A stretch of DNA of 64,000 nucleotides from Liopterus haemorrhoidalis (lineage: Eukaryota; Arthropoda; Insecta; Coleoptera; Dytiscidae). The position numbers and the translations under genes are program-made. Below the pieces are notes generated by a model that was not told the origin of the DNA, did no database searches, and was given only the letters and a program-made list of their open reading frames with translations. This document shows positions 12,527 through 23,869 of this stretch, piece by piece; within the stretch, counting starts at the first letter, position 1; each line of letters starts with the position of its first letter. The stretch lies in the NCBI GenBank assembly GCA_963971575.1, contig OZ020615.1, forward strand, positions 65,357,379 through 65,421,378, read 5' to 3'.

Positions 12527-12532
12527 TTTATT
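12527..12532 (-). terminator. Poly(A) signal of the ELMO gene
   Basis: TTTATT on the plus strand reads AATAAA on the transcript strand, 29 nt beyond the stop codon. Confidence 0.6.
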
Positions 12533-12560
12533 TTCTAAATATAATACACGTTGATATCAT

Positions 12561-15500
12561 TTATTTGGCGGTGACCGGTCGTGTTTTCCGTTGTGTTGCC
12601 GGTGTGGTGACCGGCTTGGGGAGGAGCGGCGGCCTCTGGGGGCGGTACTCCGGGGGCGGCAGCGGCACGGGCGGCGCCGACTCGACCACGGGAGCTCCCT
12701 GCAGCTCCAGGTAGTGCAGGTTCAAATCCATCCGCACCAGCTCCTTCAGTTCCGCCTCATACGATACGCTCGTCATGGGCTTACCTGGAACATACCTTTT
12801 GACAAACGTGTTCTGTTGACGCACTAAACACACATGCTTCTACCTAAGAGTGCGTTCAAGCCGTCCACCCAATGGTTGGCAATCTCTTCATTTTCAGACA
12901 AGAAATCTAAAGAACCTTCCTGTTTCAACAGCAGAGAAAAACATCTGCTTTCAAATTCTTTCTTCACCCTGCAAACAAACTGTGTGAGTTGATATTTGAC
13001 TGGTAGGAACGATATCGTATATCGAGCGCAATATCGAGATTCTTCTTAACTATGAACTATACAATAGCTCATAAAAAACAAACAGTAAAAGAGAAATTTG
13101 TGATTAAGTTTTCCAATACCATTCTGCACCATTTACAGCATAATCCTTTATTATTATGGGATGAAATGAAACTGATATATCCTAAATTAAATAAAGTTGC
13201 TGAAAAATATGTTGGTATAGCAATAGTTGGTTGAGCAATAGCAATAAAAACAGGCAATAGACTTATTATTTTTAAATACAGTATCTCTTTGGTAAAAGCA
13301 ATAAAGTAAATAATTAATTATTTTGATTTTGTGTATTTTATTTTGAAATAAAAATTAAACGAATTTAATACAAAACCAGTGGCGAAGAGAGACCTCTGCT
13401 AGACTTGCCCTCCCATAAAAAAAATAATAATAATAAGCAAAAAAAAAAAAATTATTTTTTTTTAATTTAAAAAAGTTTTAGGTAAATCTTCAAAAATATA
13501 TCAAATTATGTTCTATACAAATTTTTGTCCAAGGCTTGCTTTACTAGATAATTATTTTTTTTAATTTTAAAGTTTAATAACTTCCTTTTCCGGTTTCGGA
13601 TTTGCATAAAAAACAATAGGGTTCTTCCCAATTAACAGAATTTTTTAGTACGAGAACGAACTCTCTAAGTTAAACCGTTCTTGAGTTATCGTGTATACAC
13701 ACAGACACACAGACACACACACATACGGACGGCACGAAAATAGGTTTTTTGGATTCCCTGGACCATGAAACGTGGTCATCAGTCAAAATCTCGACATCGA
13801 AAATTTTCGCGATTACAATACTTGCCCCTTATATATTAAGGTCGGGCAAGTAAAAAGAATATTAATTTTTATCTTTTATTCTCCAAATTTATATATTTTC
13901 GCACTTTAATCATACTAAAAATATTGATTTTGCTTTCCTATAACTACTTTATTGGATGAATTTGAACGGTATATCGGAAATATAGATATTTTTATTTCGA
14001 TATACATATATCGGATATCGTTATTATAGTTATGATATCAAATTATATATATAAATCAATATTGAAACATAAATGTCCATCCGTAATGGTGTGGTGTGGT
14101 GTGATGTGTGTGTGGACTGACCTGTGGTCCTTGATGTGAGGACAGACCGGGCCGTTCACCACGTACTGGATGTCCGCCACGGCCAACTCATTCCAGTTGT
14201 CCCTGTAGATGACCCCGTCCTCGAAACAATCCCCGTACGTCAGCTTCTGCATGTTCTTGTTCAGGGAGATGCTCCAGAACAGACGTTTCCCTTTCTACAC
14301 ACAGGCAGACCCATACATTATTCTACAATTCCTTTTATAAAATAAATATATTTTATAGCATTGAAATTTTATAAAAATTAATAATAATTACTATCTTTTC
14401 TGAAAAATTCTGAAAAATAAAAAATTAATTGACACGGGGCGAAGTCAGTTGAGTATGATGAATGTGGAGCGAGAATAACTTTGTTGTTTATTAAAAACTT
14501 CCGGACTATAGGAGTTGGTCAGTGTTGTAATGTATCTAGGTAAATTTTAAAATATGTATCTGTATCTGTATCTAGATATTTAAATCAGTATCTAAGTATC
14601 GGTATTTCAGGTACTTTTTTCAGATACTTTCCTATTTTGTCTTTTTCAAGGTCTTTTTACAAAATATGTTCTTACGATTTTTCAAGTTGGTAATACATTT
14701 AGCATCAACGGTTAAGTAAAACAACCATTAAGTAATTATCTAATCTAAGAATAAGAATTAATTTTATAAATGTGAATTAAATAAAGAAAAATATAATAAA
14801 TAAAATTGTTGTTTTATTTTTGCCATCCTAAATACTCATTTAATAATTAGTAATTTATTAGCGAACAAAAAATGTTCCAGATATCCGCTGAAATTGGAAT
14901 AAAAAAGTGATTTTTTTAAAGATTACATAGGTATATAGTTAGTTAATATTTCTGACACACAGCTTCAAAGGCTATTTGTGTTTATTTTAAGAGTAATAAT
15001 AGTGCATAACTTATTTTTTATTGTGAACAAATATATTCCTTGCTCTAGTTCTTTCTTTTTTTTTGTAGTGTTTTCATTTTTCCGAAAGTATCTTAAAAGT
15101 ATCTTGAAGTATCTAGATACATTGTAAAAAAAATGTATCTGTATCTAGATGCTTTTTAAAATTTGTATCTGTATCTGCATCTAGATACATTTTTCCTCAA
15201 GTATCTGTATCTGTATCTAGATATATTTTCAAATGTATCTATTACAACACTGGAGTTGGTCCGTTGTTATCATTATAGATACTAAACAAAAAGTCTTGAA
15301 AATACCCGTATGATATTCCTAGTTCTTCTACAACCTCTTTAACAATAAATCGTCGATTGGCATGGATTATTCCCAAACCTGGATGACCTTTTCGTTGGTT
15401 TTAGAAACTGAAGGCCTACCCGGTGACCTGCCATCTTGGCCTTGGTAACTATACACCATTGGCCAGGTGTTGAAATGTTATTTTGGTCTCATATGTGTAC

Positions 15501-18500
15501 TTTACTTGCTGTTAAAAATGTAAAAATAATTCTATGAATTTTGTCCTGCATAAATAAGAGTATGTACTTGAATATTAGTAGGTAGGGTTATTTTCATGTT
15601 AAGGAGTTCATTAATAAAAGAGTGACGGTGGTCATCATATTTTGAGCAATTGAATAAAATATGGTTGACGTCTTCTATGCTAGTGCTGTCACAGTCACAT
15701 GTTGGCTGGGGAGCCATATTAATTTTGAAAAGGTGGTGTTTTGTGAAGCAATGATTGAACTTTAAGCGGAAGCGGCATATTTTAAGTTTAACACAACATT
15801 ACACACTGACAAGCTGCCCTCCGATCAAGTCTATTTTATATATTACCGGAATTAATGGAATTACAAAAACCTTGTAATTCCAAAAATTAAAATTCGAACT
15901 AACTTAGCCAATCAAAGCAACAGCAGCCATGACAGCTGCATAATATCAGATCGCTCTTTTCTCTCTCCAATTACTAGGTATTGCGGATGGCGCGAAGTAT
16001 TTTGTCAAATCAGGTATATGAACATTAAATGGTGTCACCCCCTCAACTGGCTGGATCCGTCATTATCAAGAGCTCACCTTCTCGGGAAGTTTCGGAAATT
16101 TTTCTCCACGCCTCAGTACGTTCATCCTTTGTTCATGCACTAATTTCATGTTTTCTTCAATATAATGCTTCCTCACATCATCCACACATGGATTATTTTC
16201 CAAAAACAAATTCCATCTGACTTCACTTTCCCTCTGAAATAATTCATCATTAATTAAAATTGATATGGTTAATTCGACTCATCCAACGAAGATCGTCGTA
16301 ACTCAATATTTTAATTTTTTGACTTTTTGACTATTAGAATACACGATATTCTTTATGTGAAAAATATATATATATATCACAAAACTGACTGTTATGCTAA
16401 TAAAATTATCATTTTGCGAGATAGGAATTTTTCATGGAAAGATTGCATGATATTCTAATATTTAACTCAGATAATTTAAACCAGTGGCGAAGGAAGACCT
16501 CCGCTAGACTTGCCCTCCCATAAAAAAAAATAATAATAAAAAAAATACATTAACAAATACAATTTTTTTTTTTAAATTTAAAAAAAAAATTAAGTAAATC
16601 TTCAAGAATAAATCAAATTATGTCCAATACAATTTTTTGTCCAAGGCTTGGTTTACTAGGAATTTTTTTAAAATTTTAATGTTTAATAACTTCCGTTTCC
16701 GGTTTCGGATTTTAATAAAAAACAATAGGGTTCTTCCCAGTTATTAGGAGAATTTTTTAGTACCAGAACGAACTCTTTAAGTTAAACAGTTTTTGAGTTA
16801 TCGTGTATACACACAGACACACACACATACGGACGGCACTTCGAAAATAGGTTTTTTGGATTCCCTGGACCATGAAACGTGGTCATCAGTCAAAATCTCG
16901 ACATCGAAAATTTTCGCGATTACAATACTTGCCCCTTATATATTAAGGTCGGGCAAGCAAAAATGAAAATATTGAGTTAGGACGATCTTCGTAGGACGAG
17001 TCGAATTATTAACAAGTCACCTCCCATTTCTTCGAAACATCGTCGTACGAAACTAGTTTAATGGTCTCAGTCAGTTCTTTATAGTTTTTAGGTTTTTTGT
17101 CGAGAGCCATTTCGATCTGAGACTCGAGTACACGAAGCACTTTGGCGTGATCTTCAAGCGTCTTCGCCTTCATCTCCCGCCTGGTGCGGGCCAGCAGCCA
17201 CACGGCGCGGCAGAACAGCTCCTCCACGAACTTCCTCCTCTCCCTGATGAACGCCAGCGGGTGGAAGGTCCTGCACTCCTCACTCGCCTCTCTGTCTATG
17301 TGTAAAATTCTACACACTATTTCCGTGATCCTAAAATTAACACCCAACACCGTTCACACTCAACGAACTTTTATATCAACTATGTTTTTACATTTTAAGT
17401 TTAGTTTGTGATTAAATCTTAACAATGACATAACTGTTAAAATTAAAATAACAAATAAAACTACAAAAATAACTAAGACATAAAATTACTCAAACTGACC
17501 GAATATTTATTTTATGTCTTTATTAAATGTGAAGTGTAAAACTGCACACACCTTATGGCGCGTCTACATCGAGGCAACCTGGTAGCATGCGACATGTCGA
17601 ACGGTCGCATGCTACCAATGTGCAGCGGTCTGATGGGAGCCGTGCGACATGTTGCTCGTTCCCGTTGCTTGGCGGTAAACATCAAAGAGTTTTCGTGCGA
17701 CACGCTACCAGTTCTGAAAGCCACATGTTCGCCATTTTGATATTTGATAGTTGTTATTATAGAAGTATTTGTTTTTTAAATTAACTAGTGTTGTAAGCGT
17801 TGCTGTATCAACAAAAATTATTTAGCAACTTAAATTTATTTAAGATAAGTGAGTAAATATAAGTTTTGATAAAATAGAGTATTAGAAATATTGATAAAAA
17901 TAATTAAGTAAGGTTATATTTTTGTTATGGAATTAAAATTTGATATAAAATAGTATAAATTAACTTGATATTATTTATAGTTATAAAATGTAATAATATT
18001 TTTGCGATCCGCCATATTTATTCAGTAAACTGACAAATCTCGCAACAATAAACAGTAGCACGCGCCCAGTGTTGGTGTAGACACTAGCTTGTCAATGCGA
18101 CATGGTCTGACGGTTTCGTCAGACTTGTCGTACGCTACCACGTTGCCTCAATGTAGACGCGCCATTAGGGTTTTGCAGATATTTAGGTAATAAGTAAAAA
18201 TACATTGTAGTAAAACTCTCACAAAAGAAATATAAAAAATTATGTGAAGTGTGAATTTTCACACATTTTAGGGTTTTGTAGGTATTTAATTAGGGTGACA
18301 ATTTTCTTAAGAAGGCAATGCGGGACGGTGCAAAAAAAGGTCCTCATCTCCCAAATTCAAGTGAAGAGCAAAAAAAAAAGGTCCTCATCTCCGAAAATCC
18401 AAGTGAAGAGCAAAAAAAAGGCCTTCACCTCCCAAATCCAAGTGAAGAGCAAAAAAAAAGGTCCTCATCTCCGAAAATCCAAGTGAAGAGCAAAAAAAAG

Positions 18501-21500
18501 GCCTTCACCTCCCAAATCCAAGTGAAGAGCAAAAAAAAAAGGTCCTCATCTCCGAAAATCCAAGTGAAGAGCAAAAAAAAGGCCTTCACCTCCCAAATCC
18601 AAGTGAAGAGCAAAAAAAAAAGGTCCTCATCTCCGAAAATCCAAGTGAAGAGCAAAAAAAAGGCCTTCACCTCCCAAATCCAAGTGAAGAGCAAAAAAAA
18701 GGTCCTCACCTCCCAAATCCAAAATGCGGGACAACATGTTAAAATGCGGGACTTTTGCGGGACGCATCTTAATGCGGGACAAAATGTTAAAATGCGGGAC
18801 GAATGGTCTACCTATATTTAATGAATGTAAGAATTTTGGATGTCTAGGAAAATATATTTTTTTTTATATTCACATCACAATCAATAGATTTTTGATAATC
18901 ATTTTCATTCGTTATTTGAGTACTAATAGCTTCAATTTAATTTTTTTTTTTAATAATTTGCGAAAATTTTGTTACAATTAAATTTATATTAAATTTCAAG
19001 TCTTCATTAAATTAATAAGAAATATACTGATTAAAGACTTAATGTTTTAAATTTCAAACACGTATTTCTCACTATTTTTTCAAATTTTCACCACATCCCT
19101 CTGGAAAATAGAAGTGGGTTTTTCAAAACATTTTTCGCAGGGTGCGTTTTTTTTTTCGAAGTGTCAGTATTTTCGGTCGCAATTTCTGCAGAACAGATCG
19201 ACAGATAAACACATGAGAGACGTTATAAGGGTTCCTTAGACAGACCTAGGAAATGTTGAAAAGCTATACAAATATACTTACTGATCGGCAATGGTATAGA
19301 AACCAGGCTCGTGATTCGACTCTAATATTGACAAACCAAAATTCTTCCTATAATTCGATTTATAATACTCTGCAAAAAATAACAATGAGTGTATTATATG
19401 ACAGAGCGACCTCTCCAACTCAGTGGTTCTTAACCTTTTCGAAGTCACGGACACTTAATCAAAATTAACATATAAAAGGCAAGTCGGTCATAAATTCGTG
19501 GAATACTTGTAACAATTTGACGGGAAACTGGTTAAGAACCACTACTCTAAACAGTACTCATATTACCCAGGAAGTCCGAGGTCAACTGACTGACCCAAGC
19601 AGGTCTCAGAAGCGCCATGTTCTCTTTAACCTTCATGTGAACAGCTTCAGTGGGACTCACGATTCGATTCGAACTGAGGGACAATAATTTATCAGACTGC
19701 TGGATGAATAACAAATATACCCATGTCCCGTGTCCCACCTGGTTAGCCTGAGGTTGGACTTCAAGTTCATGGTGGAGTCCACGGAGCTGTTCTCGAACAC
19801 CGAGGAGTTGGAGTGCACGCTCAGCCTGTTGATGATGTAAGGGTGGTTCTCCTCGAAGTCCAGGACGCTGCACCTGCTGTTATAACTGGGGCGCGGGGTG
19901 CTGGGCTCGTTATTCAGCCCCTCCTGCACTCCCTTCCACCTGGCCGCTTGATACGTGCTGAAACCCCCGCACTTAGACAACACTGCCTCACTGTCTGTCA
20001 CACAACTTGCTCACCTGAGTACATAGGTCTGATACACGTACAATTCATGGGATAAATCATCGTTACCAGATGCATTATCGATCACATAACAAGCAATGGC
20101 GTCCTTGTATTCCCAATAATTTAATTTTTCAATGAGTGACTTTCTATCTGGAGTGTATTTAACATATCTATTGATAAGATAAAGAACTTCATATTGTATT
20201 TCACTGCACTCCTTCCTCACTAAGAACGGCAGAAGATCGCAAGTATCGACCTACAAAAATAGAATATTAACAAATCGGCTTCTTAGACATCATATAAAAA
20301 TTACCTGCGACTGCACGATGTTAAACAGAGAAAACTTAACGATGAACTTCCCCAAAAGTTTCAAAATATTCGAAATAACTTTCAAGTCTACGTCTGTTTC
20401 CTTACCTTTAAGAATGTCGGTGAAATATTTAATCAAACCTTCGCTCACAAACTGGTGATTCGTGATATCGGAAATGTTATTCAAAATCACCAAATAAGTC
20501 AACTGGTCTTCTTTAGAGCTATTTATGGTGCCCTGCCTGATGGTATCCAAATTCTCCACGCCTTCAAGCAAAACATTGTACCTTATTAGAGGACACTTTC
20601 CACGAGAACAGGCCAGTGACATCATATGTATAAACCAGATTTCGTACACTCGCTTTGCAAACCGTATTGCCATTTGTTTGACGTCATTACTTGGCACATA
20701 TACGATTACATCACTGGCCTGTTATCATGGAAAAAACACCGCTCAGAAAGAGGGCTGGTATTCAGCTGGTTATTTTTGCTATTTTAGCACCGGTTGTTAA
20801 ATATCTCGAATATCAGCCCTGTTTAGATTCGCAGTGATATATTCGCAAGACGTGCACTGTAGTGGTAAACAGAGATGGATGTCTGGGTGGCCACCAAAGT
20901 GAACGTCCGTAAACTTACTGAGCTTTGTCACAAATGCTGGATCGGAAGAAAACGATTGCAACCAGTAGAGTTTATTTTTATTATCTTCGTTGGAGTTGAA
21001 AATGCAGTCTATCATAAAGTCGATGCTTGGAATCAACTTCAGAAGGGTTCCATGAGCAACCTCATGGAAATTCTCCTGTGTAATATAGTGCCTGACGCCC
21101 TTGTTATTCAGCTGCAGCCCGTATTTTGAATGACCGCTCTGAAATTACAGCAAATATCTTGTCAGAATAATGCCTTGTACTTTAGAATGAAGAAAGATTA
21201 TTTTCTTTTCAATATAGGTCCATAGTGAGTTTGACATTTGGTCAGTTAGGTTTCCTTAAATATCTACGCCACTGATAATAATATTTCACCTATTATTAAC
21301 ATTACAGCAAAAATGAATATAATACATTAAAATACCTAGGAACTGTTTGCACAGCTATGACTATAGGTGTAGAATACATACATGGGAGTTCCATAATAAA
21401 AAGATCGCGCCTGTAAACGCTCCTACCTTCGCATACTGGTTGCAGAGGTCCTGGATGACCTGTTGGAGGGGGAGAGACCTGTCCAGGCTGTGCAGGAACT

Positions 21501-21561
21501 GCTGGCCGTCAACATCGATGGCCACCTTGACCAGCTGACAATCACTACTGGGGCCGGGCAT
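12561..21561 (-). CDS. Ced-12: ELMO / CED-12 homologue (engulfment and cell motility protein), 10 exons, two faulty joins
   Basis: Minus-strand exons: 21427-21561, 20919-21138, 20305-20718, 20015-20250, 19739-19990, 17021-17330, 16078-16233, 14122-14294, 12844-12968, 12561-12784. ELMO proteins partner DOCK180-type exchange factors to activate Rac in phagocytosis and migration. The order fits the family: an N-terminal ubiquitin-like Rho-binding start (MPGPSSDCQLVKVAI, then HYITQENFHEVAHGTLLKL), Armadillo-like helices, a diverged ELMO domain (SSVFENSS, later EECRTFHPLAF and EELFC), a PH domain ending in HWVDGLNALLGK, and a Pro-rich tail for DOCK SH3 binding. The summed length (~748 codons) matches the family's ~720-730. 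Two joins fail: exon 2 ends in phase 1 but exon 3 starts in phase 0, and exons 4 and 5 are only 24 nt apart with an in-frame TGA. AATAAA lies 29 nt past the stop (12527-12532). Confidence 0.85.
13376..13854. repeat. Dispersed repeat 'cagtggcgaag...gggcaagtaaa', copy 2
   Basis: Same ends and 3' half as 408-1096 but lacks that copy's central ~200 bp. In an ELMO intron. Confidence 0.8.
14520..15252. mobile_element. hAT-type MITE with perfect 8-bp target duplication
   Basis: Ends CAGTGTTGTAATGTATCTA and the inverse TATTACAACACTG. Target duplication GAGTTGGT is perfect (14512-14519 and 15253-15260). The sub-terminal parts are arrays of 'gtatctgtatctaga' words in opposite orientation on the two arms. 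No transposase frame. It split an older mariner fragment (see 15256-15450). Confidence 0.85.
15256..15450 (-). pseudogene. Degenerate mariner transposase N-terminal fragment
   Basis: On the minus strand, pieces of a helix-turn-helix linker are readable with frameshifts: GRPSVSKTNEKVIQV, then FIVKEVVEELGISYGYFQ. These match the mariner HTH region. Interrupted on its other side by the hAT element. Confidence 0.55.
15537..15790 (-). pseudogene. Non-LTR retrotransposon C-terminal fragment (zinc-knuckle end)
   Basis: The minus-strand frame reads CRFRLKFNHCFTKHHLFKIN and then CDCDSTSIEDVNHILFNCSK. The CxC...H...C arrangement is typical of the C-terminal end of jockey/R1-type elements. No other domain remains. 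Confidence 0.65.
16481..16960. repeat. Dispersed repeat 'cagtggcgaag...gggcaagtaaa', copy 3
   Basis: Close relative of the copy at 13376-13854; in an ELMO intron. Confidence 0.8.
17556..18164. mobile_element. Harbinger-like MITE with TTA target duplication
   Basis: The ends TGGCGCGTCTACATCGAGG and its near-complement (TGTAGACGCGCCA) form a ~40-bp imperfect inverted repeat. TTA flanks both ends (17553-17555 and 18165-18167), the signature of PIF/Harbinger insertion. Open frames on both strands here are products of the arms, not genes. Confidence 0.75.
18291..18820. mobile_element. Element with 'gcgggac' ends carrying a ~40-bp minisatellite
   Basis: The left end AGGGTGACAATTTTC and the right end GGACGAATGGTCTACCT are imperfect inverted repeats, with several 'atgcgggac' words inside both ends. 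Between them (18340-18722) are about nine copies of an alternating ~40-bp unit ending in 'ccaagtgaagagcaaaaaa'. The same minisatellite occurs in two other elements at 61.3 and 62.2 kb. Confidence 0.6.
18340..18722. repeat. ~40-bp minisatellite, array 1
   Basis: Two alternating unit variants, 'ggtcctcatctccgaaaat' and 'ggccttcacctcccaaat', each followed by 'ccaagtgaagagc' and an A-run of 7-10. The A-run length varies between units, so frames drift. Long open frames across it are artefacts. Confidence 0.9.
19421..19544. mobile_element. Short hAT-type MITE
   Basis: The ends CAGTGGTTCTTAACC and GGTTAAGAACCACTA are inverted repeats. Flanks CTCCAACT and CTCTAAAC could be a decayed 8-bp duplication. 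Confidence 0.6.
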
Positions 21562-21799
21562 CCTCACAGCGACTGCCACGTACGCACATGGGCACACGGG
21601 AACATTTCAAACATAGATAAGATATATCCTAGATAACATTACAAACGCCAAACGCCGTGGCGTGACAAACACAACCATAATATCTTGTAACATTGTCACT
21701 AATTTTAAAAATACCGCAATTTCCGCCGCGCCCCGGCACCACTGTTGAATCATAGCTTATCGCTGATTAGGCTGACCAGACGTACTCTGTTTTACAGTA

Positions 21800-22670
21800 T
21801 TATACTTTTTTTAGGGTTTTGTAGGTATGACCAAAAAACCCTTATAGCGTCATTTTGTCGTCTGTCTGTCTGTCTGTTCGGTAAAAATTGTCGGCTAAAC
21901 CTAGAGAGTTGAAATTTGGCATGCTTATACAACTCTTTGACCCGCACATAGGAAAAATACTCAAACATCTAAAAAACATCCTCCTAAAAATATAAACAAA
22001 TATGTGCTCATCGAAAAAAAAAAATTTTTTTATAATTCTGAGTAGGGTATCAAATGACAGCCCTTGGTACGTGGATTAACGATCAAATTTTTATTTTTCC
22101 AAAATAAATTATTTTGAAGCGATTTTTGCCAAAATTGTGCAAAAAATTTTTTGTCCCACACCCTGTAGCCCAGATGGTTTAAACTAAAAATCAGAAAAAA
22201 TTCTAAGTAATATACATTTGTGTGAACCGGAATAGTACAACAGGAATTTTTGATCAGATTATGTTTTTGGAAAAAAACGCATTTTTTGTGTTTTTTATGT
22301 ACACAAGTTATAGCTTCATAACACCCTACACTGGAAGGTGTATCCTGGTGTAGTGGTTATGGCTTCCAGCTAGCTGCTCACCCAACTAACTTGATCCGAA
22401 AGGGATCGAACCCTGCGAGAAGAGACAATATTAATATAGTTTTTTTAAAATTTTTATATTGTTTAAGTTATTTTTTCAAAATTCTAGTTATATTTTGGCA
22501 AATGTTGCATTTAATTTTTAAAAGCGTAAATTTAATAACCAGTGGAAATTGTTTAAATTATATTTTAATTCTGTTTCAATGTACACGAAATCAGAGGGGC
22601 GGAGCTTATAACAACCATATTATAGAAGCCATAGGCGCAATTTTTAAAATTCTATGAACCTTGCTATATA
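21800..22670. mobile_element. Composite repeat with a tRNA-related core, copy 1 (truncated by another insertion)
   Basis: Starts near 'agggttttgtaggtatgacc', followed by a (gtct)n run. It shares ~850 bp with 36430-37645. It holds a tRNA-like Pol III promoter (22346-22415). Its right end is interrupted by the palindromic element at 22671. Confidence 0.75.
22346..22415 (+). promoter_or_regulatory. tRNA-like Pol III internal promoter (A and B boxes)
   Basis: TGGTGTAGTGG matches the A-box consensus and GGATCGAACCC matches the B box, about 55 nt apart. The spacing and order are those of a tRNA-derived SINE head. The rest does not fold as a tRNA that I can see. Confidence 0.6.
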
Positions 22671-23298
22671 CAGAGTGTTTGTTTGAAACGGGGCACCCCG
22701 AAAATCTCCTTTATTTGTAAAGATACAAAAAATCTTCAGAACAAAAGTTAAGCTGGACAAAAAGGCCCAACTAAAGGTTACTATAAGAATTCTGAGGCAC
22801 TTCTGGTTTCACCGGAAATGATGTCAACTTTTGATCTAGTATAGGGAATCGATAATTTTATATTTTTTTGCTAAAAGTACATTAAATTAGCTTTACAATG
22901 ACACCAAAAAATCATATTTTTATGTTAACCATTTCAAAATGGCAACCATTTATTTACAAAATAATAATCAACATAAGTTTTATTTGTTTATGTTGATTAT
23001 TATTTTGTAAATAAATGGTCGCCATTTTGAAACGGTTAACATAAAAATATGTCTTTTTGGTGTCATTGTAAAGCTAATTTATTGTACTTTTAGGAAAAAA
23101 ATATAAAATTATCGATTCCCTATGCTAGATCAATAGTCATTTCAAATATCATTTCCGGTGAAACCGGAAGTGCCTCAGAATTCTTATAGTAACCTTTAGA
23201 TGGGCCTTTTGTCTAGTTTAACTTTTATTCTGAAGATTTTTTATATCTTTACAAATAAAGGAGATTTTCGGGGTGCCCCGTTTCAAACAAACACCCTG
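22671..23298. mobile_element. Large palindromic MITE with TATA target duplication
   Basis: The two ~300-bp arms are almost complementary from CAGAGTGTTTGTTTGAAACG to its inverse, with a short centre near 22975. TATA flanks both sides (22667-22670 and 23299-23302). The uninterrupted target is visible in the related repeat at ~37470, which supports recent insertion into 'gctatata'. Confidence 0.85.
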
Positions 23299-23869
23299 TA
23301 TACAAAATAATCATATTAAACATGAAAATGAACAACTGAAAACCTGAATAATTCTGGTATACGTAGTGTATACCCAGCCATCACTGCCTTAAAATAGCCT
23401 ATACAAGAAAATTTTTAGCGGGTTTTAGCAACAGATTTTTTTTGAAAAATATTAAGAAAAAAATCTGTTCCCAGGGATGGGCCACGTGGAGGCACCCGCA
23501 GGACACAATATTGCAAAATTAAGTAATTAAAGTGGGTTCCTAACGACTAGGTGACTCATAAGGGCAGAAAAAGCTATCTGTTCGCTTTCAAATATACAGG
23601 CTCTTGAAATGGGCTTAACTTGAAATGTTTGCAATATTTTGCCCCCCAACCCCATCTGAAAAAAAGCAAAACAAAACAAGCAAAAATAATAAAATATAAA
23701 AACAACAATAACAAAAATGCAGTAAAACAGAAAAAATGGCAATAGAATACAAAGACAAAAAATGACAATAAAACACAAAAGATTGCAATAAAACAGCAAT
23801 AGCAGCAATCAGCAACATCTGCAATACATACAAAATAAGCAATACAAGTGAAGCATACATATAAATGGG

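Noticed and set aside
18318..18821. A 167-codon plus-strand frame and a 94-codon minus-strand frame
   Set aside because: Both are translations of the ~40-bp minisatellite; A-run length changes would break the frame between alleles.
22346..22415. A functional tRNA gene
   Set aside because: A and B boxes are good, but no 7-bp acceptor stem or anticodon arm can be formed; it repeats at 37011 within the same larger repeat.
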